A stretch of DNA of 64,000 nt from assembly GCF_001440345.1 (NCBI RefSeq), contig NZ_LJYX01000011.1:1-64000 (forward strand), written 5' to 3'. This DNA comes from Colwellia sp. TT2012 (GTDB taxonomy: Bacteria; Pseudomonadota; Gammaproteobacteria; Enterobacterales; Alteromonadaceae). The notes under the pieces are model-generated. The model ran no database searches, had not been told where the DNA came from, and saw only the letters and a list, made by a program, of their open reading frames with translations. Each line of letters starts with the position of its first letter. Position 1 is the first letter of the stretch. Made by a program: the position numbers and the translations under genes. This document shows positions 32,664 to 41,615 of the stretch, piece after piece.

Positions 32664-33776
32664 TTAGTTAGCCGCAGTGAGTAAAATTGTACCATCGGGT
32701 TTTTTACTAAAATTAATACCGAAATTACTCTGTAAGGATGATAGTAGACCGTCAATATCATCGGCTTTAAAATAGCCCGCGACTTTTATCTCAGCTAGCT
32801 CGCTATCAACAATTTCAAAACTACTGGTGGTATAACGGCTAATTTCAGCCAGTGCCATGGACAAAGGCTCCCCTTCAAAAATTAGCATGCCCTGTTGCCA
32901 GGCCAAATCACGGTGAATTTGATCTAAAGAGACTTTCTCTATGGGGGTTGTGCTAGTTGACGTTGCATGCTCGGCTATTAGCGCTTTTTCACCGGAAACA
33001 ACTAACGTTGCCGCTAGTTGGTCGGGAGCAAAGCTAGTGTTAGCCTGTTTTAAGCTTTCTTTAAGGTCATTTACCGATGTTGTTGCTTGGGTGATTAATA
33101 CTTTACCTTCGGTCACCACTAATTCCATCGCTTGGTTATGATGCCATTGGACATTAAAAACGGTACCCAGTGCGGTGAATGATTTTGCCCCGACAATCAC
33201 CGTGAAAGGCCGATTATTATCTTTAGTAACATCAAAGCGAGCTTCGCCTTTTACTAAAGTAAGAAGGCGTTGTTCGGCATTGTAGGCAACTTCTATATGG
33301 CTGTTGGTATTGAGTTGGATCAGTGAGCCATCTTGTAAAGTAAAACTTTTTTGTTCACCTATTTTAGTTTTTAAGGTCTGAGTTTGGCTTAAATTTTGCT
33401 CATTCAATGAGGGCAAGAAGGGTAAGAAAGATTCATTAACTAGGGTATTGATACTTATTAGAGAGACCAGGGCAAAACTGGCTACTAGGGCAATAGTTGC
33501 TAACGTATGGCGTTTACCGGCTACTTTTGCCTGGGCTAACGGAAATAAAGCGCTTAACTCATGTAAAACACTTAAATCATCCCAAAAAGAAGCCATTTCA
33601 AGCAGAGTACTATGATGCTGAGAATTTTGATTACACCAAACAACAAGTTGTTGCTGTTCAACCGTAGTTAAACCACGGTCCATACGACTTATCCAAAGAC
33701 AAGCAAGTTCTTGGATATTATTATCATTATTTTTATTTTTGCACTCTTGACTAAAGAGTTGGCTGACATTACCCAT
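32664..33776 (-). CDS. FecR-family anti-sigma factor / transmembrane sensor
   Basis: This 370-residue protein links the receptor to the sigma factor. The cytoplasmic N-terminus (about 1-85) has the DUF4880 pattern LACLWISRMDRGLTTVEQQQ. A membrane segment follows (about 92-112, LATIALVASFALVSLISI). The periplasmic FecR domain has FTLQDGSLIQLNTNSHIEV and RLLTLVKGEARFDV, and the C-terminal STN-like domain (about 292-365) has PLSMALAEISRYTTSSFEI. Its start overlaps the sigma factor gene by 8 bp, so the pair is translationally coupled. Confidence 0.92.
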   Translation of the reverse strand: MGNVSQLFSQECKNKNNDNNIQELACLWISRMDRGLTTVEQQQLVVWCNQNSQHHSTLLEMASFWDDLSVLHELSALFPLAQAKVAGKRHTLATIALVASFALVSLISINTLVNESFLPFLPSLNEQNLSQTQTLKTKIGEQKSFTLQDGSLIQLNTNSHIEVAYNAEQRLLTLVKGEARFDVTKDNNRPFTVIVGAKSFTALGTVFNVQWHHNQAMELVVTEGKVLITQATTSVNDLKESLKQANTSFAPDQLAATLVVSGEKALIAEHATSTSTTPIEKVSLDQIHRDLAWQQGMLIFEGEPLSMALAEISRYTTSSFEIVDSELAEIKVAGYFKADDIDGLLSSLQSNFGINFSKKPDGTILLTAAN

Positions 33777-34377
33777 TCATTTTTCTCGATTTACCGACGG
33801 AGGTTTTTACTACAGCGCTTGGTGTTGGTTGTGCTACTTTTTTATCCTTAGCACTGAGACTATGACCATGAGGATGGTTCATTCGTTCCATAAACCGGGC
33901 ACTTTTTAGTAGCCCCTGTGCTATGTGCTTTTCTACTGTGCTTTCACTTAACTTTAAGTAACTGGCAATTTCTTTTTGGCTTAAGCCATAAACCTTCTTT
34001 AGTATAAAACATTTACGCACTGAACCTGACAGTTGCTCGGTTGCTCGACAAAAAAATAAAAACTGCTCTTTACTTTCATAATCGTCTTCAACCTTAGTGC
34101 TAGTTAATTGAACAGGTGGCTCTGTAAAATCCTCTAACGAGTCTTTATATTTATTATCCCACTTGGCGACATGATTTAAGGCCAGATTTTTTGCGGTTTT
34201 TAGCATATAGCTGCGCACATATTTAATTTCTTGCTTTAAATCAGCTTCATAGGTTTTAACAAAGGTTTCTTGAACGATATCATCAATATCGTCAGGCTTG
34301 ACGATATGACTAATTAAGAAGCTGATATGTTTTCTGGTACTAATAAATAGTTTTGCTAAGGTCGAGTTACTTGCCAT
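33769..34377 (-). CDS. ECF sigma factor, FecI-like
   Basis: This 202-residue protein has sigma region 2 (DDIDDIVQETFVKTYEADL and YVRSYMLKTAKNLALNHVAKW, about 28-75) and region 4 (KVYGLSQKEIASYLKLSESTVEKHIAQGLL, about 127-156). The tail after residue 165 is basic and low in complexity, longer than usual. It probably transcribes the downstream receptor gene when the receptor binds its ligand. Order on the minus strand is sigma factor, FecR, receptor. Confidence 0.92.
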   Translation of the reverse strand: MASNSTLAKLFISTRKHISFLISHIVKPDDIDDIVQETFVKTYEADLKQEIKYVRSYMLKTAKNLALNHVAKWDNKYKDSLEDFTEPPVQLTSTKVEDDYESKEQFLFFCRATEQLSGSVRKCFILKKVYGLSQKEIASYLKLSESTVEKHIAQGLLKSARFMERMNHPHGHSLSAKDKKVAQPTPSAVVKTSVGKSRKMNG

Positions 34378-34433
34378 CCATGTTTGCTCGTTACATATTA
34401 ACTTAATTTGATAATAACCATGAGATTGAGTTA

Positions 34434-35207
34434 ATGTCGAACTTAATCACATCTTTTTACTTTAATTTATTTGCTAGACAGTTTATAAAGAGTAATTACT
34501 TATTATCACCAACAAGGGAGCTAAGCTTGTTTCACATCACCCGCCGTACCCCTTTTTTCAACGACACACGGGTAAACTATCTTTGTGTCTGTGTCTTGTT
34601 CTCCAGTTTATTTACCTTTAACGTCAGTGCTACTAAGCTAACCATCGCTGATAATCTGCTAGTACGGGATATTGATGATAAAGCCGTTGAGCATGGTTTC
34701 TTTTCAAATAAACAAATCATGCAATTATCGCAAGGAAAACATGTATTAGTGGTTAAATATAAAGATGTTTTTGAAGATCTGGACTTTGCTGAAGAAAGGC
34801 TAGTGCAGTCGGATTCCTTCGTTGTTAAATTTACCGTTGATAAACAGCTAACACTAGTGTTATCGACTAACAATATTGCTGATTTAGCCGCAGCCGAACG
34901 TTTTGTTAAAACACCAGAACTCATCTTAGTAGATGAAGATAAAGAAGAAGTGGTGTTAGCGCTAGAAAAGTTAACTGACTATGAGTTGACTAAAAAGGTC
35001 AATCAAGTGATTACTACTTTGTCATTGCCCGTTGTTAGCACGCAGGGTGGTAACACCGCAATTAAGCTTGATACAATTGAGTACGATTTCAACAAAAAAG
35101 TGCTTAATCAAGTCGACGCTGTGCCCATGCTTAAATACTGGTGGCAAAAGGCAAGTCGTGTCGAAAAAGAACAGTTTATTAATTTTATCGATGCAGCTAA
35201 GCCATGA
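34434..35207 (+). CDS. DUF2057-family periplasmic protein
   Basis: The mature part from about residue 68 matches the DUF2057 (YccT) family: TKLTIADNLLVRDIDDKAVE, LSQGKHVLVVKYKDVFEDLD, then a C-terminal KYWWQKASRVEKEQFINF. A hydrophobic segment ending NVSA (about 48-66) looks like the signal peptide, so the first 45 residues are odd and the true start may be a later non-ATG codon, for example TTG 34528. E. coli YccT is linked to curli control, but a role here is not known. It is divergent from the sigma factor gene by 57 bp. Confidence 0.75.
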   Translation: MSNLITSFYFNLFARQFIKSNYLLSPTRELSLFHITRRTPFFNDTRVNYLCVCVLFSSLFTFNVSATKLTIADNLLVRDIDDKAVEHGFFSNKQIMQLSQGKHVLVVKYKDVFEDLDFAEERLVQSDSFVVKFTVDKQLTLVLSTNNIADLAAAERFVKTPELILVDEDKEEVVLALEKLTDYELTKKVNQVITTLSLPVVSTQGGNTAIKLDTIEYDFNKKVLNQVDAVPMLKYWWQKASRVEKEQFINFIDAAKP

Positions 35208-35266
35208 GAGCAGCGCGCTGCTCGGTAATAAGTGTCTACTTTAACCGCTTAATTTAAGGAACAAAC

Positions 35267-36106
35267 ATGCAGGTGTTATCTTTTATTCATTCTTGGATTC
35301 AAATAATAAGTGATTTTGTCGCACTTAAACGATTGCCGTCTTATTTTGCCTTCGTAGTGTGTATATTGCTGCCCAGTCAGTCTTATGCTTTTGAGCAGGC
35401 AGGCATAGAGGTGTCAGGTCAGGGCAGTGTTGTAGTTATCCCGGATCAATTTTCAATAACCTTAACCATTACCGAACGGGGTCGCCTGCCTAGTAAATTA
35501 AAGGCTTTAGTGGATAAAAAAAGTAATTTAGTGGTCAATGCCGCGAAAAACCTAGCAGTTAAAGAGACAAATATTTCTTCTGCCCGCGTTAATTTGCGTA
35601 TTGTGGTAGAAAAGCCCTCAATTCAAGTACAAGGCATTGAATTGCATAGAGCGCGGCAAGCTAATGTTTATATCGATGGTCAAACTGTGAATCAGCAGAC
35701 TAACAAGGGTAATCTTCATAAACAGCCATTATTTGAATTAAGCCGACAAATTACGGTGAAATTCAATGAACTAGCGGATTATGATAGCTTTTTAACACAA
35801 ATTATTAAAATAAAGGTCAGTCATATATCATCACTGTCTATGACGGTAGCGGGACAAGATGAATTTTATCAACAGGCTTTATTAAAAGCCATTAGCCATG
35901 CACAACAAAAAGCACAGCGTATGGTCAAACAAGCAGGGCGGAGTTTAGGGCAAATATTACTGCTTAAAGAGCTGGCAAGTAACCATTATCGACCTATGTA
36001 CGCTGAAGCAATGATGAGTGATGCAAGCCCTAGAGCACATACATCATTAATCGGTAGCCAAACAATTACGGCTCGTGTTTTGGTTAAATTTAGCCTTGAA
36101 GATTAG
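35267..36106 (+). CDS. SIMPL-domain (DUF541) envelope protein
   Basis: This 279-residue protein has an N-terminal hydrophobic segment (about 24-40, YFAFVVCILLPSQSYA) acting as a signal peptide, then a SIMPL/DUF541 domain: IEVSGQGSVVVIPDQFSITL (near 47-66), paired strands with the YIDGQTVNQQ segment, and AISHAQQKAQRMVKQAGRSLGQI (about 208-230), the typical helix of the family. SIMPL proteins are periplasmic or membrane associated; E. coli YggE reduces oxidative damage. The start follows TTAAGGA. Confidence 0.85.
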   Translation: MQVLSFIHSWIQIISDFVALKRLPSYFAFVVCILLPSQSYAFEQAGIEVSGQGSVVVIPDQFSITLTITERGRLPSKLKALVDKKSNLVVNAAKNLAVKETNISSARVNLRIVVEKPSIQVQGIELHRARQANVYIDGQTVNQQTNKGNLHKQPLFELSRQITVKFNELADYDSFLTQIIKIKVSHISSLSMTVAGQDEFYQQALLKAISHAQQKAQRMVKQAGRSLGQILLLKELASNHYRPMYAEAMMSDASPRAHTSLIGSQTITARVLVKFSLED

Positions 36107-36222
36107 AAAAACAGTGATTAACTGATAATAGTTAGCTAATTATTCGATAAAAGCTTTAATTACCGCGTGTTTTTAGGTATGTTAGCGCTTTTTATTATAG
36201 CTTTCTTTAATGGTGCGTTTTA

Positions 36223-36705
36223 ATGAGTAACCAAGCTGAGTTTTATCATGAGTTATTAGGGCAAACTAAAGCGCTAATAAGTAATGAATCTGATATTATT
36301 GCTAATATGGCCAATGTCAGTGCTTTACTCTTTGAACGTTTAGCGGAAGTGAATTGGGTTGGCTTTTATCGCCTTGTTGGTGATGAACTTGTGCTGGGTC
36401 CTTTTCAAGGTAAGGTTGCTTGTATTCGAATTCCACTAGGGCAAGGCGTTTGTGGTACATGTGCATTAACGGGTGAAGTGCAGCGTATTGCTGATGTACA
36501 TCAATTTGATGGCCATATTGCCTGTGATGCAAGCAGTAATGCGGAACTGGTTGTGCCGGTGAAAGTAGCGGGTAAGGTGGTTGCTATTTTAGATATTGAT
36601 AGCACTGCATTTGCACGCTTTGATCAGCAAGATGAACAAGGTATTATGTCAATAGTCAAAATGTTTGAGCAGAATATAACGGCTCAAAATGATACTAAAA
36701 GGTAA
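36223..36705 (+). CDS. msrC: Free methionine-(R)-sulfoxide reductase (GAF domain)
   Basis: The enzyme reduces free methionine-R-sulfoxide. This 160-residue GAF-domain protein has NWVGFYRL (about 44-51), the cysteines in KVACIRIPLGQGVCGTCALTG (about residues 67, 77 and 80) and HIACDASSNAELVVPV with a further cysteine near 104, matching the catalytic and resolving cysteines of fRMsr (YebR). It lies upstream of proQ and prc, as in E. coli. Confidence 0.93.
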   Translation: MSNQAEFYHELLGQTKALISNESDIIANMANVSALLFERLAEVNWVGFYRLVGDELVLGPFQGKVACIRIPLGQGVCGTCALTGEVQRIADVHQFDGHIACDASSNAELVVPVKVAGKVVAILDIDSTAFARFDQQDEQGIMSIVKMFEQNITAQNDTKR

Positions 36706-36777
36706 TTATATTAAAAGTAACATCAAAAGTAACATTGAAAATCATACCGACAGTAAAAACATAAAAGTGAAGTTTTA

Positions 36778-37065
36778 ATGAAAGAATTTGTGGTCATTCA
36801 TGACTATCTAGTTACCCAAGAACTTGTTGGGGACTGGGATGGTCAAGCAGAAGAAGTTACTGAGAATATGAATGAGTTTTATCATACTATGTATGATTTA
36901 GCTGACGAAGATATCGAAACGGAACTTTTAGAACAGTTATTGTCGCTTATTTGGGATACTTGGATATGCCAAGACGTGATTGTTGATATCGAAACTGAAG
37001 ATATATATGATTGGTGTAAGCATGTGATTGATAATCCAGAGCAACATCTTAAATCTGAAGAATAA
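36778..37065 (+). CDS. Small acidic conserved-type protein, unknown function
   Basis: This 95-residue protein is strongly acidic and rich in aromatic residues (VTENMNEFYHTMYDLADED, LSLIWDTWICQDVIVDIETED). It has no membrane segment or signal peptide and is probably a cytoplasmic, mostly helical protein. It sits between msrC and proQ, which are otherwise near neighbours in related genomes. Its length, ordered composition and GAAG-type site before ATG 36778 support a real gene. I do not recognise the family. Confidence 0.7.
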   Translation: MKEFVVIHDYLVTQELVGDWDGQAEEVTENMNEFYHTMYDLADEDIETELLEQLLSLIWDTWICQDVIVDIETEDIYDWCKHVIDNPEQHLKSEE

Positions 37066-37174
37066 AGAAAGATAAACATGGCGCTATTTTCTTGTTAGAG
37101 TGCTCTTATCAGAGTCATTCTAGTCGATAATTAAGTTAGCTTAATTTAATTTAAATTGTAAAAAAAGTGTATTT

Positions 37175-37837
37175 ATGGAAACTGAAATTAAACGTACAAG
37201 TACAAAAGATATTATTGCTTATTTAGCTGAAAAATTCCCCGAGTGTTTTTCGATTAAAGGCCCGGTTAAGCCGCTTAAGATTGGTATATTCCAAGATTTA
37301 GCAGAAAAGCTTAACGATGATGAAACTGTCAGTAAAACACGTTTACGTCAAGCACTTAGACATTATACTAGCAGTTGGCGTTACCTTAAAACCATCAAAC
37401 TTGGCACTTCTCGTGTTGATGTTGACGGTAATGAAGTCGCTGAAATAGATGCAGACCAAGCAGCATACGCCAGCAAAACGCTAAAAGAAAGCCAAGAAAA
37501 ATTTGGTAACAAAAAAGCGACAGACAGCGAGGGCAAAAAAGCATATAAAGGTAAACAAGGCTCAACAGTTGCAGCAAGTGCTAAGCCAGTGGATAAAAAA
37601 CGTGAGGCAGCTAAGTTTAAATCAGTGAAGTCTGCCAGCAAAACAGCGGTCAAAAAAGCCGTTGCGCCACTTAAACCGGTTGAATCAGCTACAATCAAAG
37701 TAGGTAGTAGCATAAAAGTACAGTTAGGTAATTCACCAATGAAAGCCACCATCACTGAAATTTCTGGTAAAGATATTAGTGTGCAACTTGACTCTGGTAT
37801 GATTATTAAGACTCAACTAAAAAACATCTACATATAG
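37175..37837 (+). CDS. proQ: RNA chaperone ProQ
   Basis: ProQ binds structured small RNAs and mRNA 3' ends. The 220-residue protein has the N-terminal FinO/ProQ domain (about 8-115: DIIAYLAEKFPECFSIKGPV, LRQALRHYTSSWRYLKTI), a long lysine/alanine-rich linker (about 118-165) and a C-terminal Tudor-like domain (IKVGSSIKVQLGNSPMKATI to the end). This matches the three-part E. coli layout in size and order. prc follows after 85 bp, as in E. coli. Confidence 0.95.
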   Translation: METEIKRTSTKDIIAYLAEKFPECFSIKGPVKPLKIGIFQDLAEKLNDDETVSKTRLRQALRHYTSSWRYLKTIKLGTSRVDVDGNEVAEIDADQAAYASKTLKESQEKFGNKKATDSEGKKAYKGKQGSTVAASAKPVDKKREAAKFKSVKSASKTAVKKAVAPLKPVESATIKVGSSIKVQLGNSPMKATITEISGKDISVQLDSGMIIKTQLKNIYI

Positions 37838-37922
37838 CAGTAAAAATGTCGTCACTGCTAACGGGGGCGGCAGACTTAGCAAGAGAGTTAAGTCACATAG
37901 AAATTGAATAGGAAGTTAATGC

Positions 37923-39974
37923 ATGCAAAAATTTTGTCGTATCGCACTCGCCGTATCTTTATCGTTAGGTTTGTCAGTCAGCGCCATTGCGTTTGAAAAA
38001 CCACATACCCCGGAAGAGTTGCCTGTACTCATGCCAGAATCTCAGCATGCTACAGCAAGCAAGCGTATTACGGCACGATTTACCCGTGCACATTATAAGA
38101 AAGTTATCATTGACGATGTCCTATCAGCTGAAGTATTCGATCGCTATATAAAACAGCTTGATTATGCCCGTAATATTTTCTTAGCGACGGATATCGATGA
38201 CTTTCAAAAATATCGGCTTGAATTTGACACCGTACTGACGCGTGGAAAGTTAGCTATAGCTTATGATATTTATAATTTAAATATGCAAAGGCGTCTAGAG
38301 CGATATCAGTATGCGCTTAGCTTATTAGCGGTTAAAGAGGATAAAAACCCGTTCGATTTCACCAAAGAAGAGCTTTACTCTTTTGATCGTGAAAAAGCTT
38401 CTTGGCCGACAAGTGAGGCCGAGCTGAATGAATTATGGCGCTTAAAGGTGAAGTCAGATGTGCTAAATCTGACACTAACCAAGAAAAAATGGCCAAAGAT
38501 CAAAGAAGTGTTAACTAAACGTTATAATTACGCGATAAAGCGCTTAAAGCAGAGTGAAAGTGAAGATGTCTTTCAACTGGTGATGAATAGCTTTGCTCGG
38601 GTAGTTGAACCCCATACTTCTTATTTATCACCTCGTAATGCCGAACGTTTTCAAGTTGATATGAATTTATCCCTTGAGGGCATAGGTGCAGAGTTGCGTT
38701 CAATTGAAGATTATACTGTCATTCACCGTATTGTTACTGGTGGCCCAGCGGATAAATCAAAGCAGCTAAAAGCAAAAGATAAAATTGTTGGCGTTGCTCA
38801 AGGTGAAAAAGATTTTGAAGACGTCATTGGTTGGCGCTTAGATGATGTGGTTGAGTTAATCAAAGGCTCAAAGGGGACCACAGTACGCTTACAAATATTA
38901 TCAGGCGACAGTGATGATGAAGCGAATATTAAGGTTGTCTCTATTGTTCGTGATATCATTAAACTCGAAGACAGAGCAGCAAAATCTGAGGTTTTCTTAG
39001 AAAATTCGGAGGATGCAAACAGCAAAAAATTGGGTGTTATCACCATTCCAAGTTTCTATAACAATTTGTCTAAAGACGTTAAAAAAGAAATCGCTAAACT
39101 CAAAGAACAGGGAGTAGAGGGGATTATCGTTGATTTACGTGGCAATGGTGGCGGTTCATTACCTGAAGCAACCTTACTTACCGGCTTATTCATCGATAAA
39201 GGTCCCGTTGTTCAAATTAGAGATGGTGCTAACCGTATTCAGGTACAAAGTGATAGAGATGGCATCAGTTATTTTGATGGCCCGTTAACGGTTATGGTCG
39301 ATCGCTACAGTGCTTCTGCTTCTGAAATATTCTCTGCCGCCATTCAAGATTATGGTCGAGGTGTTATTATTGGTGAACATACCTTTGGTAAAGGTACGGT
39401 TCAGCAACACCGAGGTTTAGGCCGTGTTTATGACTTATATGAAAAGCCATTAGGCAGCATTCAATATACCATTGCAAAATTCTATCGCATTAATGGTGGT
39501 AGTACACAACATCGGGGTGTTTTACCCGATATTGCTTTTCCTACAGCGATAGATCCAGAAGACTGGGGTGAGAGTAAAGAAGAAAACGCCTTGCCTTGGG
39601 ATCAAATTCAGCAAGCTAAATATACGCCGTTAAATGATTTAGGTAGCGATATCGACTATTTAACCTCACTGTATCAGCAGCGTATAAAGGATAACCCTGA
39701 ATTTAATTATTTACTCGAAGATATTACTACATACCAAGCAGAAAAAGATAATAAAACAATTTCATTAAATTTTGCTACCCGTCAAGCTGAACGTCTACAA
39801 CGAAAAAGTAAACGTTTAGTGCGTGTTAATGAGCAACTTGCGCTTTTAGGTAAAGATAAAATAACCGATTTAGATGATTTATCTGATGAACTTGATGATC
39901 TGGACCCATTTTTAGATGAAGCGGCTCGTATAACCTTTGATTTTATCTCTTTGGGTAAAATTGCCAAAAAATAA
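37923..39974 (+). CDS. prc: Tail-specific carboxy-terminal protease Prc
   Basis: Prc degrades periplasmic proteins and processes the C-terminus of cell-wall proteins. The 683-residue protein has a signal peptide (cleavage near SAIA, residue 22), an N-terminal helical region, a PDZ domain (about 245-330, LEGIGAELRSIEDY and GGPADKS), and the S41 protease core with IVDLRGNGGGSLPEA, DRYSASASEIFSAAIQDYGR (catalytic serine) and GKGTVQ (catalytic lysine). Length and order match E. coli Tsp. Confidence 0.96.
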   Translation: MQKFCRIALAVSLSLGLSVSAIAFEKPHTPEELPVLMPESQHATASKRITARFTRAHYKKVIIDDVLSAEVFDRYIKQLDYARNIFLATDIDDFQKYRLEFDTVLTRGKLAIAYDIYNLNMQRRLERYQYALSLLAVKEDKNPFDFTKEELYSFDREKASWPTSEAELNELWRLKVKSDVLNLTLTKKKWPKIKEVLTKRYNYAIKRLKQSESEDVFQLVMNSFARVVEPHTSYLSPRNAERFQVDMNLSLEGIGAELRSIEDYTVIHRIVTGGPADKSKQLKAKDKIVGVAQGEKDFEDVIGWRLDDVVELIKGSKGTTVRLQILSGDSDDEANIKVVSIVRDIIKLEDRAAKSEVFLENSEDANSKKLGVITIPSFYNNLSKDVKKEIAKLKEQGVEGIIVDLRGNGGGSLPEATLLTGLFIDKGPVVQIRDGANRIQVQSDRDGISYFDGPLTVMVDRYSASASEIFSAAIQDYGRGVIIGEHTFGKGTVQQHRGLGRVYDLYEKPLGSIQYTIAKFYRINGGSTQHRGVLPDIAFPTAIDPEDWGESKEENALPWDQIQQAKYTPLNDLGSDIDYLTSLYQQRIKDNPEFNYLLEDITTYQAEKDNKTISLNFATRQAERLQRKSKRLVRVNEQLALLGKDKITDLDDLSDELDDLDPFLDEAARITFDFISLGKIAKK

Positions 39975-39987
39975 CCTGTACAACAAC

Positions 39988-40017
39988 AGCAAAGCCGCCC
40001 ATTGAGGCGGCTTTGCT
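39988..40017 (+). terminator. Rho-independent terminator after prc
   Basis: AGCAAAGCCGCC and GGCGGCTTTGCT form a perfect 12-bp stem over CATTGA, followed by TTTTT, 14 bp after the prc stop. Confidence 0.93.
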
Positions 40018-40087
40018 TTTTCACTTTCTATCGATAATCAAATTACTCTACCGTTAAATAACTACAATAAGAAAAGGTTTACATTTC

Positions 40088-41563
40088 ATGTCCGAGTTAA
40101 ATCAAAATAAAAAGCCCACTATGCTAGATGCTTTTATTCCTGTTATCACCTTGATTGCTTTACTTACTTTAGCGGTAACTTACTTTGGTGATAGCTCTTC
40201 ATATGGACCTAATCAAATAGCACTGCTTATTTCCATGGGAGTAGCCGTAGTGATAGGGATAAAAAATGGTTATAACTGGCACGAGCTTGAAAAAGCCATT
40301 ATTCATGGTATATCGCTGTCGTTAGGCGCAATTCTTATTTTGTTCGCCGTTGGTTCACTCATTGGTACCTGGTTGTTATCGGGTACAGTTCCTACCATGA
40401 TTTATTATGGTTTGATGATATTAGACCCTGCCTGGTTTTATGCTGCGGCATGTGTCATGTGTGCGGTAGTTTCAATGAGTATTGGTAGCTCTTGGACAAC
40501 AGCTGCAACTATTGGTGTTGCCTTGATTGGTATAGCGCAAGGTTTAGGTTTATCACCAGCCATCACCGCGGGTGCGGTTATTTCTGGCGCTTACTTTGGT
40601 GATAAAATTTCACCTTTATCAGAGACCACCAACTTAGCTCCTGCGATTGCCGGTAGTGAGTTGTTTGCCCACATACGTTATATGTTTTGGACCACGATGC
40701 CCTCTATTGCCACGGCATTGATAATTTTTCTATTTTTAGGCTTTAATGAAACTACCAGCAGTAACGATCAGTCCATCGACTTATTAAGCCAACAACTTAG
40801 TGAGCAGTTCAATTTGTCTTTGTTTAACTTAGTGCCCTTATTAGTTTTACTTGTTTTAGCCATTAAAAAAGTTCCGGCATTTCCTGCGGTGGCTATTGGT
40901 GCCTTGGTTGGTGGCTTATGGGCGGTAATTTTTCAACAAGACCTTATTTTACGTTTAGCCAATGGAGAAACTAACGTACTTACCGCTAATATCATGGTGG
41001 TATGGACCGCCTTTTTTGATGGTGTCAGTATTGAAACCGGTAATAGTGAATTGAATGACCTACTCAGTGGTGGTGGTATGTCTAGCATGTTAAATACGGT
41101 GTGGTTAATCATGTGTGCATTAAGTTTTGGTGCGGTGTTAGAGCATTTAGGCATGCTGAAAAAATTTGTTGATGTGATTTTAGCGTCTGCTAAATCAACG
41201 GGTAGTCTTATAGCCAGTACCGTTGCCACCTGTATCGGTACTAACTTATTAACGGCTGATCAATACATGGCTATTGTTATGCCCGGTCGCATGTATAAAG
41301 ATGAATATCAAAAAAGAGGTTTAGATCCCTTAGTACTGAGTCGTACCCTTGAAGATGCGGGTACCATTACTTCACCGCTTATTCCGTGGAATACCTGTGC
41401 GGTTTATATGTCGGGTGTCTTGATGGTCAATCCACTGGATTATATGTTTTATTGTTTCTTTAACTGGATTAATCCTATTCTTGCGGTTGTTTATGGCTTT
41501 ATTGGTTTTAATATCAAGACGCTATCTAAAAAAGTAAGCCAAACAGTAACTAGCACGTCATAG
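40088..41563 (+). CDS. nhaC: NhaC-family Na+/H+ antiporter
   Basis: This 491-residue inner-membrane protein has about 11-12 hydrophobic segments. Family hallmarks are GSLIGTWLLSGTVPTMIYYGL (near 90-110), SIGSSWTTAATIGVALIGIA (near 138-157), GAYFGDKISPLSETTNLAPA (near 168-187) and LIPWNTCAVYMSGVL in the C-terminal half. It exports sodium in exchange for protons, fitting a marine life. The true substrate could be another small cation or amine, since the family also contains exchangers such as malate/lactate antiporters. Confidence 0.9.
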   Translation: MSELNQNKKPTMLDAFIPVITLIALLTLAVTYFGDSSSYGPNQIALLISMGVAVVIGIKNGYNWHELEKAIIHGISLSLGAILILFAVGSLIGTWLLSGTVPTMIYYGLMILDPAWFYAAACVMCAVVSMSIGSSWTTAATIGVALIGIAQGLGLSPAITAGAVISGAYFGDKISPLSETTNLAPAIAGSELFAHIRYMFWTTMPSIATALIIFLFLGFNETTSSNDQSIDLLSQQLSEQFNLSLFNLVPLLVLLVLAIKKVPAFPAVAIGALVGGLWAVIFQQDLILRLANGETNVLTANIMVVWTAFFDGVSIETGNSELNDLLSGGGMSSMLNTVWLIMCALSFGAVLEHLGMLKKFVDVILASAKSTGSLIASTVATCIGTNLLTADQYMAIVMPGRMYKDEYQKRGLDPLVLSRTLEDAGTITSPLIPWNTCAVYMSGVLMVNPLDYMFYCFFNWINPILAVVYGFIGFNIKTLSKKVSQTVTSTS

Positions 41564-41615
41564 CTATAACGCGACGGCTTAATTTTAATTTATCTTTCCA
41601 AAGCAGGGCTCTATT

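Noticed and set aside
29573..34377. Iron-citrate uptake operon fecIRA as a specific call
   Set aside because: The signalling layout matches, but no transporter genes for iron citrate follow and the barrel sequence gives no ligand information.
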